A stretch of DNA of 64,000 bases. Source: Acanthosoma haemorrhoidale. Lineage: Eukaryota > Arthropoda > Insecta > Hemiptera > Acanthosomatidae. The notes below the pieces were generated by a model that saw nothing but the letters and a program-made list of their open reading frames with translations, was not told the origin of the DNA and did not search any database. Of the stretch, positions 53,676-64,000 are shown in pieces (positions within the stretch are counted from its first letter, which is position 1; every line of letters starts with the position of its first letter). A program made the position numbers and the translations under genes. The stretch is taken from contig OV884011.1 of NCBI GenBank assembly GCA_930367205.1, positions 40,933,754-40,997,753 of the forward strand, in the 5' to 3' direction.

Positions 53676-54690
53676 AAATCCCTTTCTGATGTACCAAATG
53701 GGACCCCTATGTAAAATTTCAAGTTTCTAGCTTACAATGATAAAAGCACAAAAGGACAGACAGACGGCTGAGTGAAAACATGAGTTCTGGTTCTTAACAT
53801 TAGCTTCTAACAAAAACCACGACAAATGATTATTAATAATCATTAAAGAAACTACTGCATTAAAACTCCCTTGTGAATAACCTTGACTTCTTTAAGCCAT
53901 CCTTAATATTACAGATCGAATTAGAATTTGTCAACCTCTAATAGATTTAATGTTCATGAGTTGATAAACTCTATGGAATGGCACAACTCATCATATTTTT
54001 AATCTTAAAAAAGTACCGAAGCTGCTAAAAATTTAATAATAGATATATCTTAAAATAAACTAGATTTTGGGACTGTTTAATCGCGATATGTTTGATTACT
54101 TCAGAAGATTATCTCAATGAATTGTCAAAGATGAGATCGATCATATAGTTCTTGTTAATTGACATTTCTTTTGATAAAAAAAATATCATCAATAAAGCAT
54201 CGTGACAAAAAAGACAAACAAATGTCTCGTTTAACGATGGATTTTTTTCGAGAGTTCGGGTAATAAATAACTGCTAAGACAATTTGCTGATTTTATTTCT
54301 TATTAATCGTTTAATCCTGTGTTTTTTTTTTAGTCCTGAGGGGTGATTTTCCTATACAAATGGTTTAATTACCACTGTAGCTGATAAATATTAGTCACTT
54401 GTTGACTGAATGTTTCATAGAGCCTACAAATCACATGTCCTTTTTTGTTCTCTTACTTTTTCAACCAATATTTATTTAAATTAATTATCTTTCAATATTT
54501 ACATAAATTACATAAAATAAAAATAATATTATGCTAATATCCAATGGATTATCTTTCTTTTAGCACTCGCTCGAGATTCTTAAAAGGACAAAACGTCGTT
54601 ATGACTAAAGCTGATTTTTGGGTTTCGTTGTTCTTTTAAAAAGAAGAATCGCTTCTATAACAGTTTAAATACCGTTATTATTACCACTTA
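53676..54690. other. AT-rich non-coding DNA
   Basis: The start (53690-53770, ending acagacagacgg) has the style of a common insect repeat tail, but no element could be defined. No gene. Confidence 0.4.
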
Positions 54691-54702
54691 TTAATTTATT
54701 AC

Positions 54703-54803
54703 TTTTTTTTTTTCTGAATCAACAACTTTATTATGATAAAATCACAATCTGGCTCTTTGGGGAATAAGTAATTGTGATAAATAATCTCATTCATACCATA
54801 TTC
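54703..54803 (-). mobile_element. Hairpin-tail retroposon, copy 5, with 12-bp TSD
   Basis: ttaatttattac flanks it at 54691-54702 and 54804-54815. On the minus strand it runs gaatatggtatgaatgag, a degraded hairpin, cagattgtgattttatc-type end and poly-A (T-run from 54703). Confidence 0.85.
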
Positions 54804-54815
54804 TTAATTTATTAC

Positions 54816-55819
54816 TGTTGTTAATTTGTTCAAGTTCCAATTCCACAAGAATCTCGAAAGAAATCTCGATGTCATTTGTAATTTCATTTGATTTTAACGT
54901 AATTTCAGGTAGCTATTGTTTTATTTTAAATTATAATTACAAACAAATATATAAGTTATTATTTATAAGTGCAAAATATTTTTTTTCTATCATACTGAGT
55001 GGTCATCCAATTATAGATCTTGACTTCCTGATTAAGATATGTAACCTGTGTCGGGATTAAGTGGACTATAATTACATTACATGTGAAATCATTAAAACTG
55101 TCATCAAAAGCAAATCCATAATTTTTCGCAACCACAGTTTTATAAACAGGTTTTCGGTCGAGCCCAAAAATGTACAATCATCGGGTGCTGTAGAAGACAG
55201 GGAACTCCATATTGATCTGCAACACCTCTTCACCTAATTGAAGCAAGCACATGGCTCCGTGGACTTAGGTATTTATGCTTGGGTGAGCATTCCCAGTAAA
55301 GTGGTTTTTCCAATATCTGATTACTGGCCGAGTACAACGATATTAGAGAAAAAATTAAAGCCATGATTTCAGCAGGTTCTTTCTCTATTGGTTCTATCAG
55401 TGCAAAAGGTCTGTGCCTAAGGAGGATGTAAAGGGAACTCGTGAAATTCTGATATAAAAGGTCCTAACGCTTTCAAGGTACTTACTTGATTGCATAACAT
55501 TTAGTAATTATTGGTTGCTGTGAAATATAATTAACCAAACATTTCCAATAAGTCTCTATCAACAGATCGAGAAAAAAAAGTGAGTTAAATGCGAATTTGG
55601 TGAACCAAGTTTTGTTGAAAAAAATAAATAGCAGATGGAGTGCGTCACATAATCGCCCACTTTAGCCCGGTAGCCAACTGTCTTGATCTATTTTTGCCGT
55701 AATACATCAAAAGATTTCTGCTCGAATCAGCAAGTGATAAGGGAAAATATTTTGATCCAACTGGATTATTGTTGAAATATTATCGGTGAGAAAACCTAGC
55801 AGAGCCATCGGTTGTCAAC
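54816..55819. other. Non-coding DNA upstream of the cysteine-rich gene
   Basis: No supported gene. The promoter of the gene at 55820 should lie near its 3' end; no convincing TATA box or initiator could be assigned. Confidence 0.45.
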
Positions 55820-58083
55820 ATGTTACGACAACTCTTCTTGTCCGCAGCTCTGTGTTTATGTGCCTGCAGTCATACCATCACTGAAGCCGCGGGAATGGCC
55901 TTTGGTTTAATGATCCAGCTCGGCTCATCCAGAGAAGAAAACTCTGACACCGGAACCAAAGGTGGGCCAACTGTATTTCTTATAAACTATAAACTCCTGC
56001 GTTATCGCTCTTATGTTTAGGCCCCTGTTTGGAATTTTCTTGACCTCACATGATATGTGAAAGTTATTAAATTATACTTAGGGTGCCTGACTTGAAAGCC
56101 CACATCTAGGGATTTAAAAATCACTTTCTAGTATGCCCACTTTGTGCCCAAAAACTTATAATTTTTGCATTTATGCCACAAATCCAGAGTTTGGTCTCTG
56201 TCTGGGTGGAGATGCCCCTCCATGTAGTCAGGGCTATTGATGCCTTCAATTAGCAGTGAAATATTTTCAAGGCAGCTATGAAGGAATAGGCTTTCCCGTT
56301 TTCTCCCTTGAGATTTCTGTTCGTACTATTTTTTTCGTATTATTATCATATTATTTTGATAGCCTGGTGAAAGTGAGGTTTCACCAGGCTATCAAAAGTT
56401 GGGCAGGCTTTAGAAACTGTTCGATACCTGACCAGTTCCTCATTGTGCTACATATAAATAACAATAGAGGCACCCATCTGGAGATTACATTCGATCCATT
56501 TAAAATTAGGTGGTTGAACTCAAGTTCGTGATGCCCAATCATGTTTAAAAGTTATCATGTCGTTCGATGCAAGTACAAAGGTGATGATTGGCCTGATTAG
56601 GGTTTTCTAAGCTACAATCTTTGAGTTTCTTGAAAGATTAAAATATTTCCTGGCTGCCACTATTCTTATTTGCTATTTCGTTTTTGTATTTTTATCTTAA
56701 CCGACCAAGCGTTAACGGTAAATAAATCGGTACATATAAATCATTTAATATTCAACTGATATTCGAGTGTAAAAATATAAATGTGGGAAATGACTAATAA
56801 GTAAATGTCAAGTATTACTGTAATTAATTCTAAACCATTTCCTTTTATTCTGGAAGGAACTGAATAAGGGTTCGAATGGGAACATTGTTTTCTCAAAGAC
56901 CTATGGTGATCATGTTATTTACTGCCAATCCATAAGGCTTATTTCATTTACGTGTAGGGTGATAGTCTTGTCTACTTTTCTTTATATGTTCCTGGACCCA
57001 AAAATGATTCATCGATCTAACATTTTTAAGGTATGCTAAATAAAAATTATGACCCCCGATTAGTATTTAGTTGAAATGTAATATTGGGAATTCCGGACTG
57101 TTTACCGAGCTTATACAATTCCCTGATCCTATAAGATCTCCTGATCAGGAGGGCAGACGGTATACCCATTTTAACTCCATGTGGTGCAACGGAAAATACG
57201 CTATTAACAATTCATGCCCAGTCAGGCCACTCAACAACTGTACAGGGTTATCTAAGGTTGATAACAGTACGTGACTATACGACTTTTAGTTATCGATTCT
57301 TAATTATTTTTTGAGGAATGTTATAATTTTAGCATCATTAAGACATAAAGTAAAACTATTGTTTCATCTCAAAGCTTTAACTTTTTACCGTCTTCACGTA
57401 ATTCACTAATATTACATATTATTAATCTGGAAGTCTGTTCCTATAATTTGATACCCTACTCCACATGATGGGATATCATTCTTTATTAACATTGTTTTCC
57501 ACCAGAAAAATGATAATCTTTTTATATCCTATAGTAATCATGATCAAATCAATCAAAATTACACGCTAGTTGGAACTGGAGGTTTAACAATAAGAGAAAC
57601 AGTCAGGCTACGAACGGGTCAGATTCTAGGATTTGTGCAATTTCGTCATTGTTAGCTTGACTAACATCCCAAAATATTCAATTTATGGTTCAAATATATT
57701 ATGTTTACATTCATGTTTCCTTCTCCCCCAATATCAATCATTACGTTTGGCAACCGAAAATTTATAATACTGAGTAAAAAAATAAGATCACTCAGGAATA
57801 ATAGTTTTATTTTGATGTATACCTGTTTTCCCCTAAATGATTCTCTAAACAACCAGTTAACAATTTTGATAACGCCGGATTTTTCCCGAAGAAAAATCGA
57901 TTTCAATTTCCCTGAAATAAATAAATACCAGACACTAGATGTACACAATTTTCTGTTCTTGCAGCACTGTTTCTCAGCTACGGTGACGACATGACCGAGT
58001 GTGGTAATGCTGAAAGCTGCTGTCCAATAATCTTAAGCTGCTGTACGTATAACTACTTCTGCTGTAATAAAACTAAGCCGTAA
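55820..58083 (+). CDS. Small secreted cysteine-rich protein, two exons (about 85 aa)
   Basis: Exon 1 is 55820-55961 (ATG; signal peptide MLRQLFLSAALCLCACS; then a short acidic/polar stretch). The donor is AAAG|GTGGGC. Exon 2 is 57965-58083, after a strong acceptor (tttctgttcttgcag). Both junctions are phase 1 and join without a stop. Exon 2 encodes a run of cysteines with the exact spacing C-x5-CC-x5-CC-x5-CC just before the C-terminus (NKTKP, stop TAA). Seven cysteines in 23 residues with seven-residue periodicity imply a disulphide-locked extracellular peptide. Spacing recalls but does not match granulin modules (which use x5, x8, x6). Function is unknown; salivary, immune or cuticular roles are all possible. 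The intron is 2.0 kb. An errantivirus LTR begins about 34 bp after the stop, so the native 3' UTR is cut. Confidence 0.6.
56354..56397. repeat. Perfect 19-bp inverted repeat with 6-nt loop in the intron
   Basis: ttttgatagcctggtgaaa (56354-56372) and its exact reverse complement (56379-56397) are separated by gtgagg. It lies in the intron of the cysteine-rich gene and would form a hairpin in the pre-mRNA. Confidence 0.92.
57071..57256 (+). other. Possible extra or relic exon in the intron
   Basis: An open stretch of 62 codons lies between an acceptor (tagtatttag) and a donor (TAAG|GTTGAT) and contains four cysteines and sequons (CNIGNSG, MWCNGKYAINNSCP, LNNCTG). Its phase does not fit the phase-1 junctions of the two flanking exons, so it cannot be a cassette exon of that gene as read. 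It may be an exon of another gene or a decayed paralogue. Confidence 0.3.
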
Positions 58084-58117
58084 GTCAATCCGCTAACAGA
58101 ATATTCCTTAGATATAT

Positions 58118-58347
58118 TATTAAAGCAACTATAAAGCAGTAGAACTTTATTTGATTTACACTACACTAAGTTGAAATAAAATATTAAATGGCTAAGCAGC
58201 TAAATGAATGTACTGAATGGAATCACACAAGGGGGTTGGTTATATCTAAGCGAGGAGCTCATATATAGGATAGGAGGAAAGGATAGGAAAGGACAGTGGT
58301 CAGCAGTGCGATAGTGAGCTGATAGCGAACAGTGTCAGCATTTAACT
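58118..58347 (-). repeat. 3' LTR of errantivirus 2
   Basis: About 230 bp; on the element strand starts AGTTAAATGCTGACACTG; the other end is placed by analogy with provirus 1. On the plus strand it contains AATAAA at 58175-58180, which could end transcripts of the cysteine-rich gene. Confidence 0.75.
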
Positions 58348-58358
58348 CCTCCCTAGGG
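58348..58358 (-). other. Polypurine tract of errantivirus 2
   Basis: CCCTAGGGAGG on the element strand, directly before the AGTTAA start of the LTR. Confidence 0.75.
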
Positions 58359-59859
58359 AAAATTTGACATTACTCCTGGAATGGGATCGCTAGGTGTAGA
58401 GAGTTTGTAAGGATTAGTCATGGATAATAATGGTATAAAAGGGGGTGTTGTAAGAGTAGGTTCCTGGAATTTCTTACTTTTACATTTATGATAGATAATA
58501 ATTCCTAGAGTACAACTTATTATGGCTAAATTAATTATAATACCTCCATGCATAAAAGGAAAATCAAAGGTATCTTCTATTTCAATAAATTGGGGTACAG
58601 TTTGGTTAATAGTTTCAATATTTGTTGGTTGGGTTATATTCATGAATCTATACATCGGTAAAAATACTAAATTATAATTATGGGTGTATGTCTTGTTTAG
58701 AATACAATCTTTTTTAGTAGTATTAACTAATGCTATGCTGGGTAGAAATATACTTTCGTTATTACAATTGGTTAGTTTAGTTTGATTAAAAATTATATAA
58801 ACTTTTAAATAATCGTTAAATCTAATGTTAGTTGAAATTTCTTTATGAGTACATCCCTTCATAGTTGAATTTATAATAATATTATTTATACAATTGTTGT
58901 TAATAATTTCTAAATTTTTACAATAGTAATATTAATCAAGGATACAATTCCCTGTATAATAATTATTATCTTTCTTAATAATTTATTTATTTACAAAGTT
59001 TATTTCCTTATAAGTTTTATTAGCAATAATAGGTGTGGGTACAATGAGGTATCCTGTATAGGATTGTCCGTGAATAGGTAGCTTTACAATTACATGAAAT
59101 GAAGTGTTTTGGTATGAACAATAAATATTTGTATTTTCCCAGATAATAGTATTGTCATTAGAGATTAACGTTACATTGTTTGATATTCCTTTAAGGTTAT
59201 CATTTAATAATTTAGAATGTATTATTCCAATCTTGCAAAATTCCATAGTTAAAATGAGTTCAGAAATCTTTTTTTCTAATAGCTGCACATGAGTAAGAAA
59301 CGAATAGGCTTTTTCTTCTATGTTTACTGTTCTCATGTTAGATTAGGTTTCTCTAAAATTCGTATTTATTCGTCCTGTCATTATTAAATTTGTCGATGAT
59401 CTGCTTGTTTGTATTACAAATGTTTAGTTCGTTAATATTAGCCTGCCTGTTTGTCAGTACTAGTTTTTCAAATACTGAGTCATAATGTTCTTTGTGTTTT
59501 GCGTCCATGTTTCCCGTGATTCACGAAATTGCTTCACCTAATCCGTTTATTATTCCGCGTTTCTGTCTCTTAGAATGAAATTTTATTAAATTTTCTTGAT
59601 TGATCAATAAGTTGTTGTATTCTTTAATTATTTCATAGATACTAAACTTGCTGTATTTGTATATTACTTTATTAATTTCGTTAACAAGTAACGTGGTGTT
59701 ATAGTAATGGTACGTTTCGTAGTATTTATCTATTATTCGGATATTGTTTATTTTATATTGTAGTATTCCGTTATTATTTGTTAGATCTTGTATGTTAATT
59801 GCTGTTACGGCTACTAGGACCTGGATCAAGATGAGTGTCTGTGTCATTTTCTGTAACAA
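58353..59859 (-). pseudogene. env: env of errantivirus 2, broken into three frames
   Basis: Fragment 1 (59859-59521) has a signal peptide and ends with a furin-type site (RQKR) followed by a glycine-rich fusion-peptide-like start. Fragment 2 (59336-58983) is the ectodomain with several N-glycosylation sites. Fragment 3 (58862-58353) ends with a transmembrane anchor (INLAIISCTLGIIIYH) and a cytoplasmic tail. The architecture is that of insect-retrovirus/baculovirus-F-type fusion glycoproteins. Stops and frameshifts between fragments mean no full product is made. Confidence 0.82.
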
Positions 59860-59879
59860 AATATTTTTTTCTTTGTTTA

Positions 59880-62800
59880 TTAGGTCTTTTAATGTTGTTT
59901 ATGTGCGTGTTGCCTATTTTTATTTTATTGTATGATAAATTCTTTTTCGGTTTGATTCTAGGTGTTTTAACAAATTCTTCTGAGTTAAGCTCAGGAGGTT
60001 CCTCACGATTTTGATTGAGTTTTTCGTTTCGAGTTCTTTGATGAATTCTATTTTTTATTTAACTGTGTTATGCAAATTTTTTAATTGTTGAAAATAATTA
60101 TTATCGTGCGTTTTTTGTATGTCGTTGGTTTCCTAAGTTCTTTCATTTTTCCGAATGTGATATCATTTGGAGTTAATTTTAAATTTTGATTAAGAGTATT
60201 ATTATATGCTATCGTACTTGTTTGTGCAATTCTTTCAAATGTAATGTTTTTATTTTGATTGATATTTATTCTCATTATTTCATTAAAAGTGGCACGACAT
60301 TTATTTAGTATGCCTAAGGAATTTGAATAGTTTTTGCTAGTGTAATGTATTTCGATATTAGTTGCTTTGCAAAATGGTTGTATTGATATGTTGTTAAATT
60401 CTTTTCCATGATCAGATATAATTCTTTCTGGAATTGGATATAAACTTATGTATTCTTCTAAAACTTGGCAAATAGTTAGGGCATTTTTGTTATTTAATAT
60501 TTGTGTGTATAGTCTTTTGGAAAATGTGTCAATGGATGTAAATATGATTTTTTTGTCATATAATATTAAGTCAATCATGATTTCTTGAAATGGTTTGTCA
60601 GGTGTAGGAGTTGTTACAAATTTGCTTTTTATTGGTTTCCTGTCATATTTAGGTACTTTGCAGGTTTCACATTTATTTATTAATTCGGTTATTTTATCTT
60701 TCATGTTAGGAAAGTAAATTTTTCGGTTTAGTTTATCGTATGTTTCTAGAATTCCGCGATGACATGTTTTACCGTAATGATAGTCTAGAATTGCTGCTAG
60801 AATCTGTTGTTGGTCACTTAATTCTGTAAAGTCTTCACATAATAAAAAGTATCTTTTAAGTCTTATTGTTCTATAGTCTTTTTCAATTAGTTTTTGTATT
60901 TGTTTGTAATAGTCATAAATTTCATTTAAAGTTTCAAAATTTGCTTGGCAATAAATTCCATATGTTTTATTAGGGTCTAAGAATTCTAATAATAGTTCAT
61001 TTATTAATTCAATATTATTTATGAAACTAGTGTACCTATGTTATTCAAATATTTTCTCATAAGTTACTTTATTTGCTCCGCGTTTAACTATTATTTGATT
61101 TTTTCCCACATTTAAACATTTATCTTTTTCTACTAGCCATACTTGTCCGTTGTTACTGTCTTGTGAGTGTTGAGTTATTAGACTTTCTAAAGCTTCGTTG
61201 GTTAGTATTGGTAAATCCTCTATTGTTTCTAAAATTTCGTCATTATCTGAAGTTTCGTCATTATTTAATTCTAATAATTGGTCTATAAGGGCCTCGTATT
61301 CTGATGTATTGTCTTCTGGTATGTGTATATTTACTTCTATGTCTTCTAAGGCATTTATTTCATTTCGTCTGGACAAGCAGTCTGCGACTTGATTTGTTTT
61401 TCCCGAAGTGTTTAATTTCAAATTCAAATTCTTGAAGCTTCCAGATCCATTTCATGATTCTACTGTTTTCATTTTTCATAGTAAATACCCACGTTAATGG
61501 TTTGTGGTCTGTAAGTAATAAAAAATTTGTTCCGTATAGGTAGGGTTTAAAATGTTGGGTGAAGTATACTATAGATAATAGTTCTTTTTCTATTGTACTA
61601 TAGTTTTCCTCCATTTTTGATAGTACTCTCGAAGCAAATGCTATCAGATGTTCTCTGTTATCAATTATTTGACTGAGTACTGCGCCTATAGCTTGATTAC
61701 TTGCATCTGTTGTTGGAATAAATTGTTTGTTTCAGTCGGGGTAAGCTAGAAGCGGTGTGTTAGTCATTTGTTTAGCTAAGTAATGGAAACTATTAATTCC
61801 AATTAATTCCTTGGATTTGTAATTTTTTTGAGTTAATGGCTGCGCTGAGAGGTCTAGTCATTTTCGCGTAGTTTTTTATAAATTTCCTATAATATCCGGT
61901 CATTCCTAAAAATCGTCTAAGGGATTTTTCATCATTGGGTTGTTTAAATTCTGAAATGGTTTTTATTTTATTTGGGTCCGTTTTTAACCCGTTCTGTGTT
62001 ACTATATAACCTAACAATTTTAGTTCCGTTTTAAAAAATTCGGTCTTGTCTAATTGTATACTTAAATTATTTCTTTTTAGTGTTTGTAACACCCTTTCAA
62101 TGTCTTCTAAATGTTCTTCTTCGTTTTTAGAATAGATTATGATATCATCGATATATGCCATGGTTCTGGGTAAATTTTTAATTGCCATATTGATCATTCT
62201 TTGAAACGTAGGTGGTGCGTTACACAAACCAAACGGCATCCTTACGAATTCATAATGCCCGTTGTCTGTGCTAAAGGCTGTTTTTGACATTGATTCTTCA
62301 TTCATTGGTATTTGATGAAACCCTCGATCGATGGTTGTAAAATATTTGGCTCCTTTTAATTTATTGAGTACATCTTCTATGTTTGGTAAGGGGAATTTAT
62401 CATTGGTGGTTTCTGAATTAAGTTTGCGGTAGTCTATGACCATTCTCACTTTCTTAATTCCACTAGCATCCATCTTTTTCGGCACTATCCATAGTGGCGA
62501 GTTATAAGGTGAATTGCTCTTTCTGATTATTCCATCCCTTAACAATTTTTATACTTCATCTTTTATCTGATATTTAATTTGCTCGGGGTACCGAAAATTC
62601 CTTGTATGAATTGGGTCATTATTTTTGGTATTTATCCGATGCTTTATTAAATTGGTTGCTTGGAGTTTCTCGTTTTCCTTTTTTATTATGTCCCCATTGT
62701 CGGAAATTATTTTTATTAGTTTATTAGATAATTCCTTCGTTATGTGTTCTGTTCTTAATGCATTGTTTATTTCCTGTTCGTTGTCCATTAAGTTTATTTC

Positions 62801-63200
62801 GTTTTTTGAGTCTTTAAATTTGAATATATTGTCTCCGATCAATATGTCATATATTTATATTCATTTTTAAATTCCTCATTGTTTCGAAACCTAACAAGAT
62901 GTCGAATCTATTGGAAAATGGGTAAACTATAAATTCAGTTAGTTGGTCTATACCTAATGCATTTTTAATATTTACTATAACGCTTGAATTACCGTCGTCC
63001 TACCCTGTAGGTGTTTTAATAGAAAACTCTTTTTTTATTAGTTTAAATTTATGTTTTTTTACTATGTCTGGGTGTATGTAGTTTTTTGTCGCACCCGTAT
63101 CTATTAACCATTTGTTGCTTTTGAAGTCTATTATGTACGGTAAGTCAACTGTATAATGCAGTTCTTCACATTGTTTATTGATTCCTAATTTATTTTCCGA
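59880..63200 (-). pseudogene. pol: pol of errantivirus 2: protease, RT, RNase H, integrase, broken
   Basis: Protease with WLIDTGATKNYIHP (about 63100); RT from 62842, with FTTIDRGFHQIPM (about 62325) missing two residues beside the first catalytic Asp compared with provirus 1, and an intact catalytic YIDDIIIYS (about 62150); the RNase H start is damaged near 61740; RNase H end LLTDHKPLTWVF (about 61510); integrase 60704-60081 with DTFSKRLYTQ and SDHGKEFNN. The expected Glu block reads GILNKCRATF, with Asn as in provirus 1. At least four frameshifts or stops. Confidence 0.87.
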
Positions 63201-63268
63201 GTATGTTTGGTCTCTTTTATTTTCCGAGTATGTTTGGTCTCTATTTTCCGAGTATGTTTGGTCTCTTT
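63188..63268 (-). repeat. 24-27-bp tandem repeats in gag C-terminus of errantivirus 2
   Basis: Three units with core gagtatgtttggtctct, the same unit as at 5893-5990; some carry a three- or four-base insertion. Confidence 0.8.
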
Positions 63269-63269
63269 T

Positions 63270-64000
63270 ATTTATTTTTTCTAAAATTGGTCCTGCTCCT
63301 CTAAAGGAGATGGATTGTTTTATTATTTTATTATTATTTAAGATTGGTCCTGCTCCTATAAGGGAGGTGGATTGTTTTATTATTATTTAAAATTGTTCCT
63401 TCTCCTCTAAGGGAGGCGGATCGGTTTGTATCTGTCCCGAGTCTAAAAAAATGGTGTTCCACGTGGTCTAGTCTCTCTTGTAGTTCTAGAATTATTTTGT
63501 CTTTATCGTCTTCAATGTGATGTACTCTGTCACTAACGGTACGCATTGAAACTGTCTGTGGGTAAGCTTGATTAATTACCGGTTGATTCTGTACTTGATT
63601 TTGTAGCGGTTGATTAAAATAGTTATGTTGTACCTGCGGATTCCACTGTTGTTGGTAAGTGTATCGTTTTGTTGTTGTGGTTGTTGCGCGTCGTTATTGT
63701 TATAATTATTATTATATCGTGGTTGGTATTGTTGTCTTTGGAAATTAGGGTTAAAGTTATTGCCTTTATATCCCTGGTAATTATTATGTGGTCTTTGTTG
63801 GTATTGTTGCTGTGGTCTTTTGAATTGTTTATTGTTATAATGTTGTTGTCTAGGTTTTTCTTCGTTCAAGTCTTTATTAAATATTCGGTTCCCATGTACT
63901 TGCTCTACCACAAATGAAGCTTCTTTTCTTAGGATATTATAAACGTCATTTAAAGTTCTGTATTGTATATGTTGTAAAAATATTGCTATAGTCGGATGTA
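63270..64000 (-). pseudogene. gag: gag of errantivirus 2, C-terminal part
   Basis: Frames 63911-63576 and 63546-63334 carry the Asn/Gln-rich RNA-binding stretch (YNNNYNNNDAQQPQQQND) and the coiled-coil-like part (MRTVSDRVHHIEDDKDKIIL) seen at the same place in provirus 1. A frame break lies near 63560. The N-terminal capsid part is beyond the window end. Confidence 0.82.

Larger units (their letters stand above)
58118..64000 (-). mobile_element. Errantivirus provirus 2, minus strand, cut by the window end
   Basis: The 3' LTR (about 58118-58347), polypurine tract, env, pol and part of gag are in the window. The 5' LTR is outside. Protein order and gag repeats match provirus 1, but the LTR sequence is clearly different. 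It retains the protease segment that provirus 1 lacks. Multiple stops and frameshifts. Left flank atat (58114-58117) may be its TSD. Confidence 0.9.

Noticed and set aside
1..64000. CRISPR-like arrays and bacterial operons
   Set aside because: The short repeats are gag codon repeats, microsatellites, T-runs and a 274-bp array; no regularly spaced unique spacers, and the content is eukaryotic.

Overview
Kind of DNA. This is an AT-rich stretch of an arthropod nuclear genome, most likely an insect. The evidence is gypsy-type errantivirus proviruses, jockey-like and R1-like LINEs, Tc1/mariner relics, CsRn1-like and K02A2.6-like Ty3/gypsy elements, and two small genes with eukaryotic gene structure. 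Nothing bacterial, organellar or CRISPR-like is visible, and I found no rRNA or convincing tRNA gene. The species cannot be named from the sequence. All similarity statements are from family knowledge and motif reading; no search was run.

Layout. 0-1.7 kb: a large inverted repeat. 1.7-7.7 kb: a complete but defective errantivirus on the minus strand, with 220-bp LTRs, an ATAT target-site duplication (TSD) and a lysine-tRNA primer site. 7.9-12.9 kb: a nested heap, with a mariner-like relic abutting a minus-strand gypsy element whose gag is interrupted by a GC-rich repeat-bearing insertion (14-bp direct repeats) and a short LINE tail (12-bp TSD), ending in a 274-bp tandem array. 12.9-21 kb: mostly non-coding, with a lone gypsy gag and two possible terminal exons. 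21.7-28.2 kb: CsRn1-like family (LTR+PBS fragment, a 5' half with gag and protease, a solo LTR with TSD) joined to a jockey-like LINE. 29.5-32.1 kb: Tc1 relic, one intact secreted TULIP/group-7-allergen-like gene, and a MITE. 33.8-39.5 kb: jockey-like LINE split by an R1-like LINE with a 16-bp TSD. 40.8-45.5 kb: a very young Ty3/gypsy element with 300-bp LTRs that look identical. 46.4-52.1 kb: a solo LTR and another young Ty3/gypsy element whose LTRs differ at one base. 52.9-54.8 kb: LINE ends. 55.8-58.1 kb: a two-exon gene for a small secreted cysteine-rich protein. 58.1 kb to the end: a second, more decayed errantivirus on the minus strand, whose 3' LTR starts about 34 bp after that gene's stop codon.

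Most interesting points. (1) The 40.8-45.5 kb element has no tRNA-type primer site. The ten bases directly after its 5' LTR are the exact reverse complement of ten bases inside its own LTR, 30 bases downstream of a TATA-like TAAATA. This is the geometry of Tf1-type self-priming. The same element carries a canonical A_AAA_AAC -1 frameshift site at the gag end and a DPG in place of DTG/DSG in its protease. (2) The gene at 55.8-58.1 kb encodes a C-x5-CC-x5-CC-x5-CC motif. (3) Both errantivirus copies have Asn at the position where the integrase catalytic Glu is expected, yet one copy has LTRs 98.6% identical, which suggests movement by proteins supplied in trans. (4) A recurrent short retroposon tail ends in a hairpin whose base pairs co-vary between copies; two copies have 12-bp TSDs.

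Limits. Exon calls rest on splice motifs and phase only. LTR identities were counted by eye. Element 5' ends in decayed copies are approximate.
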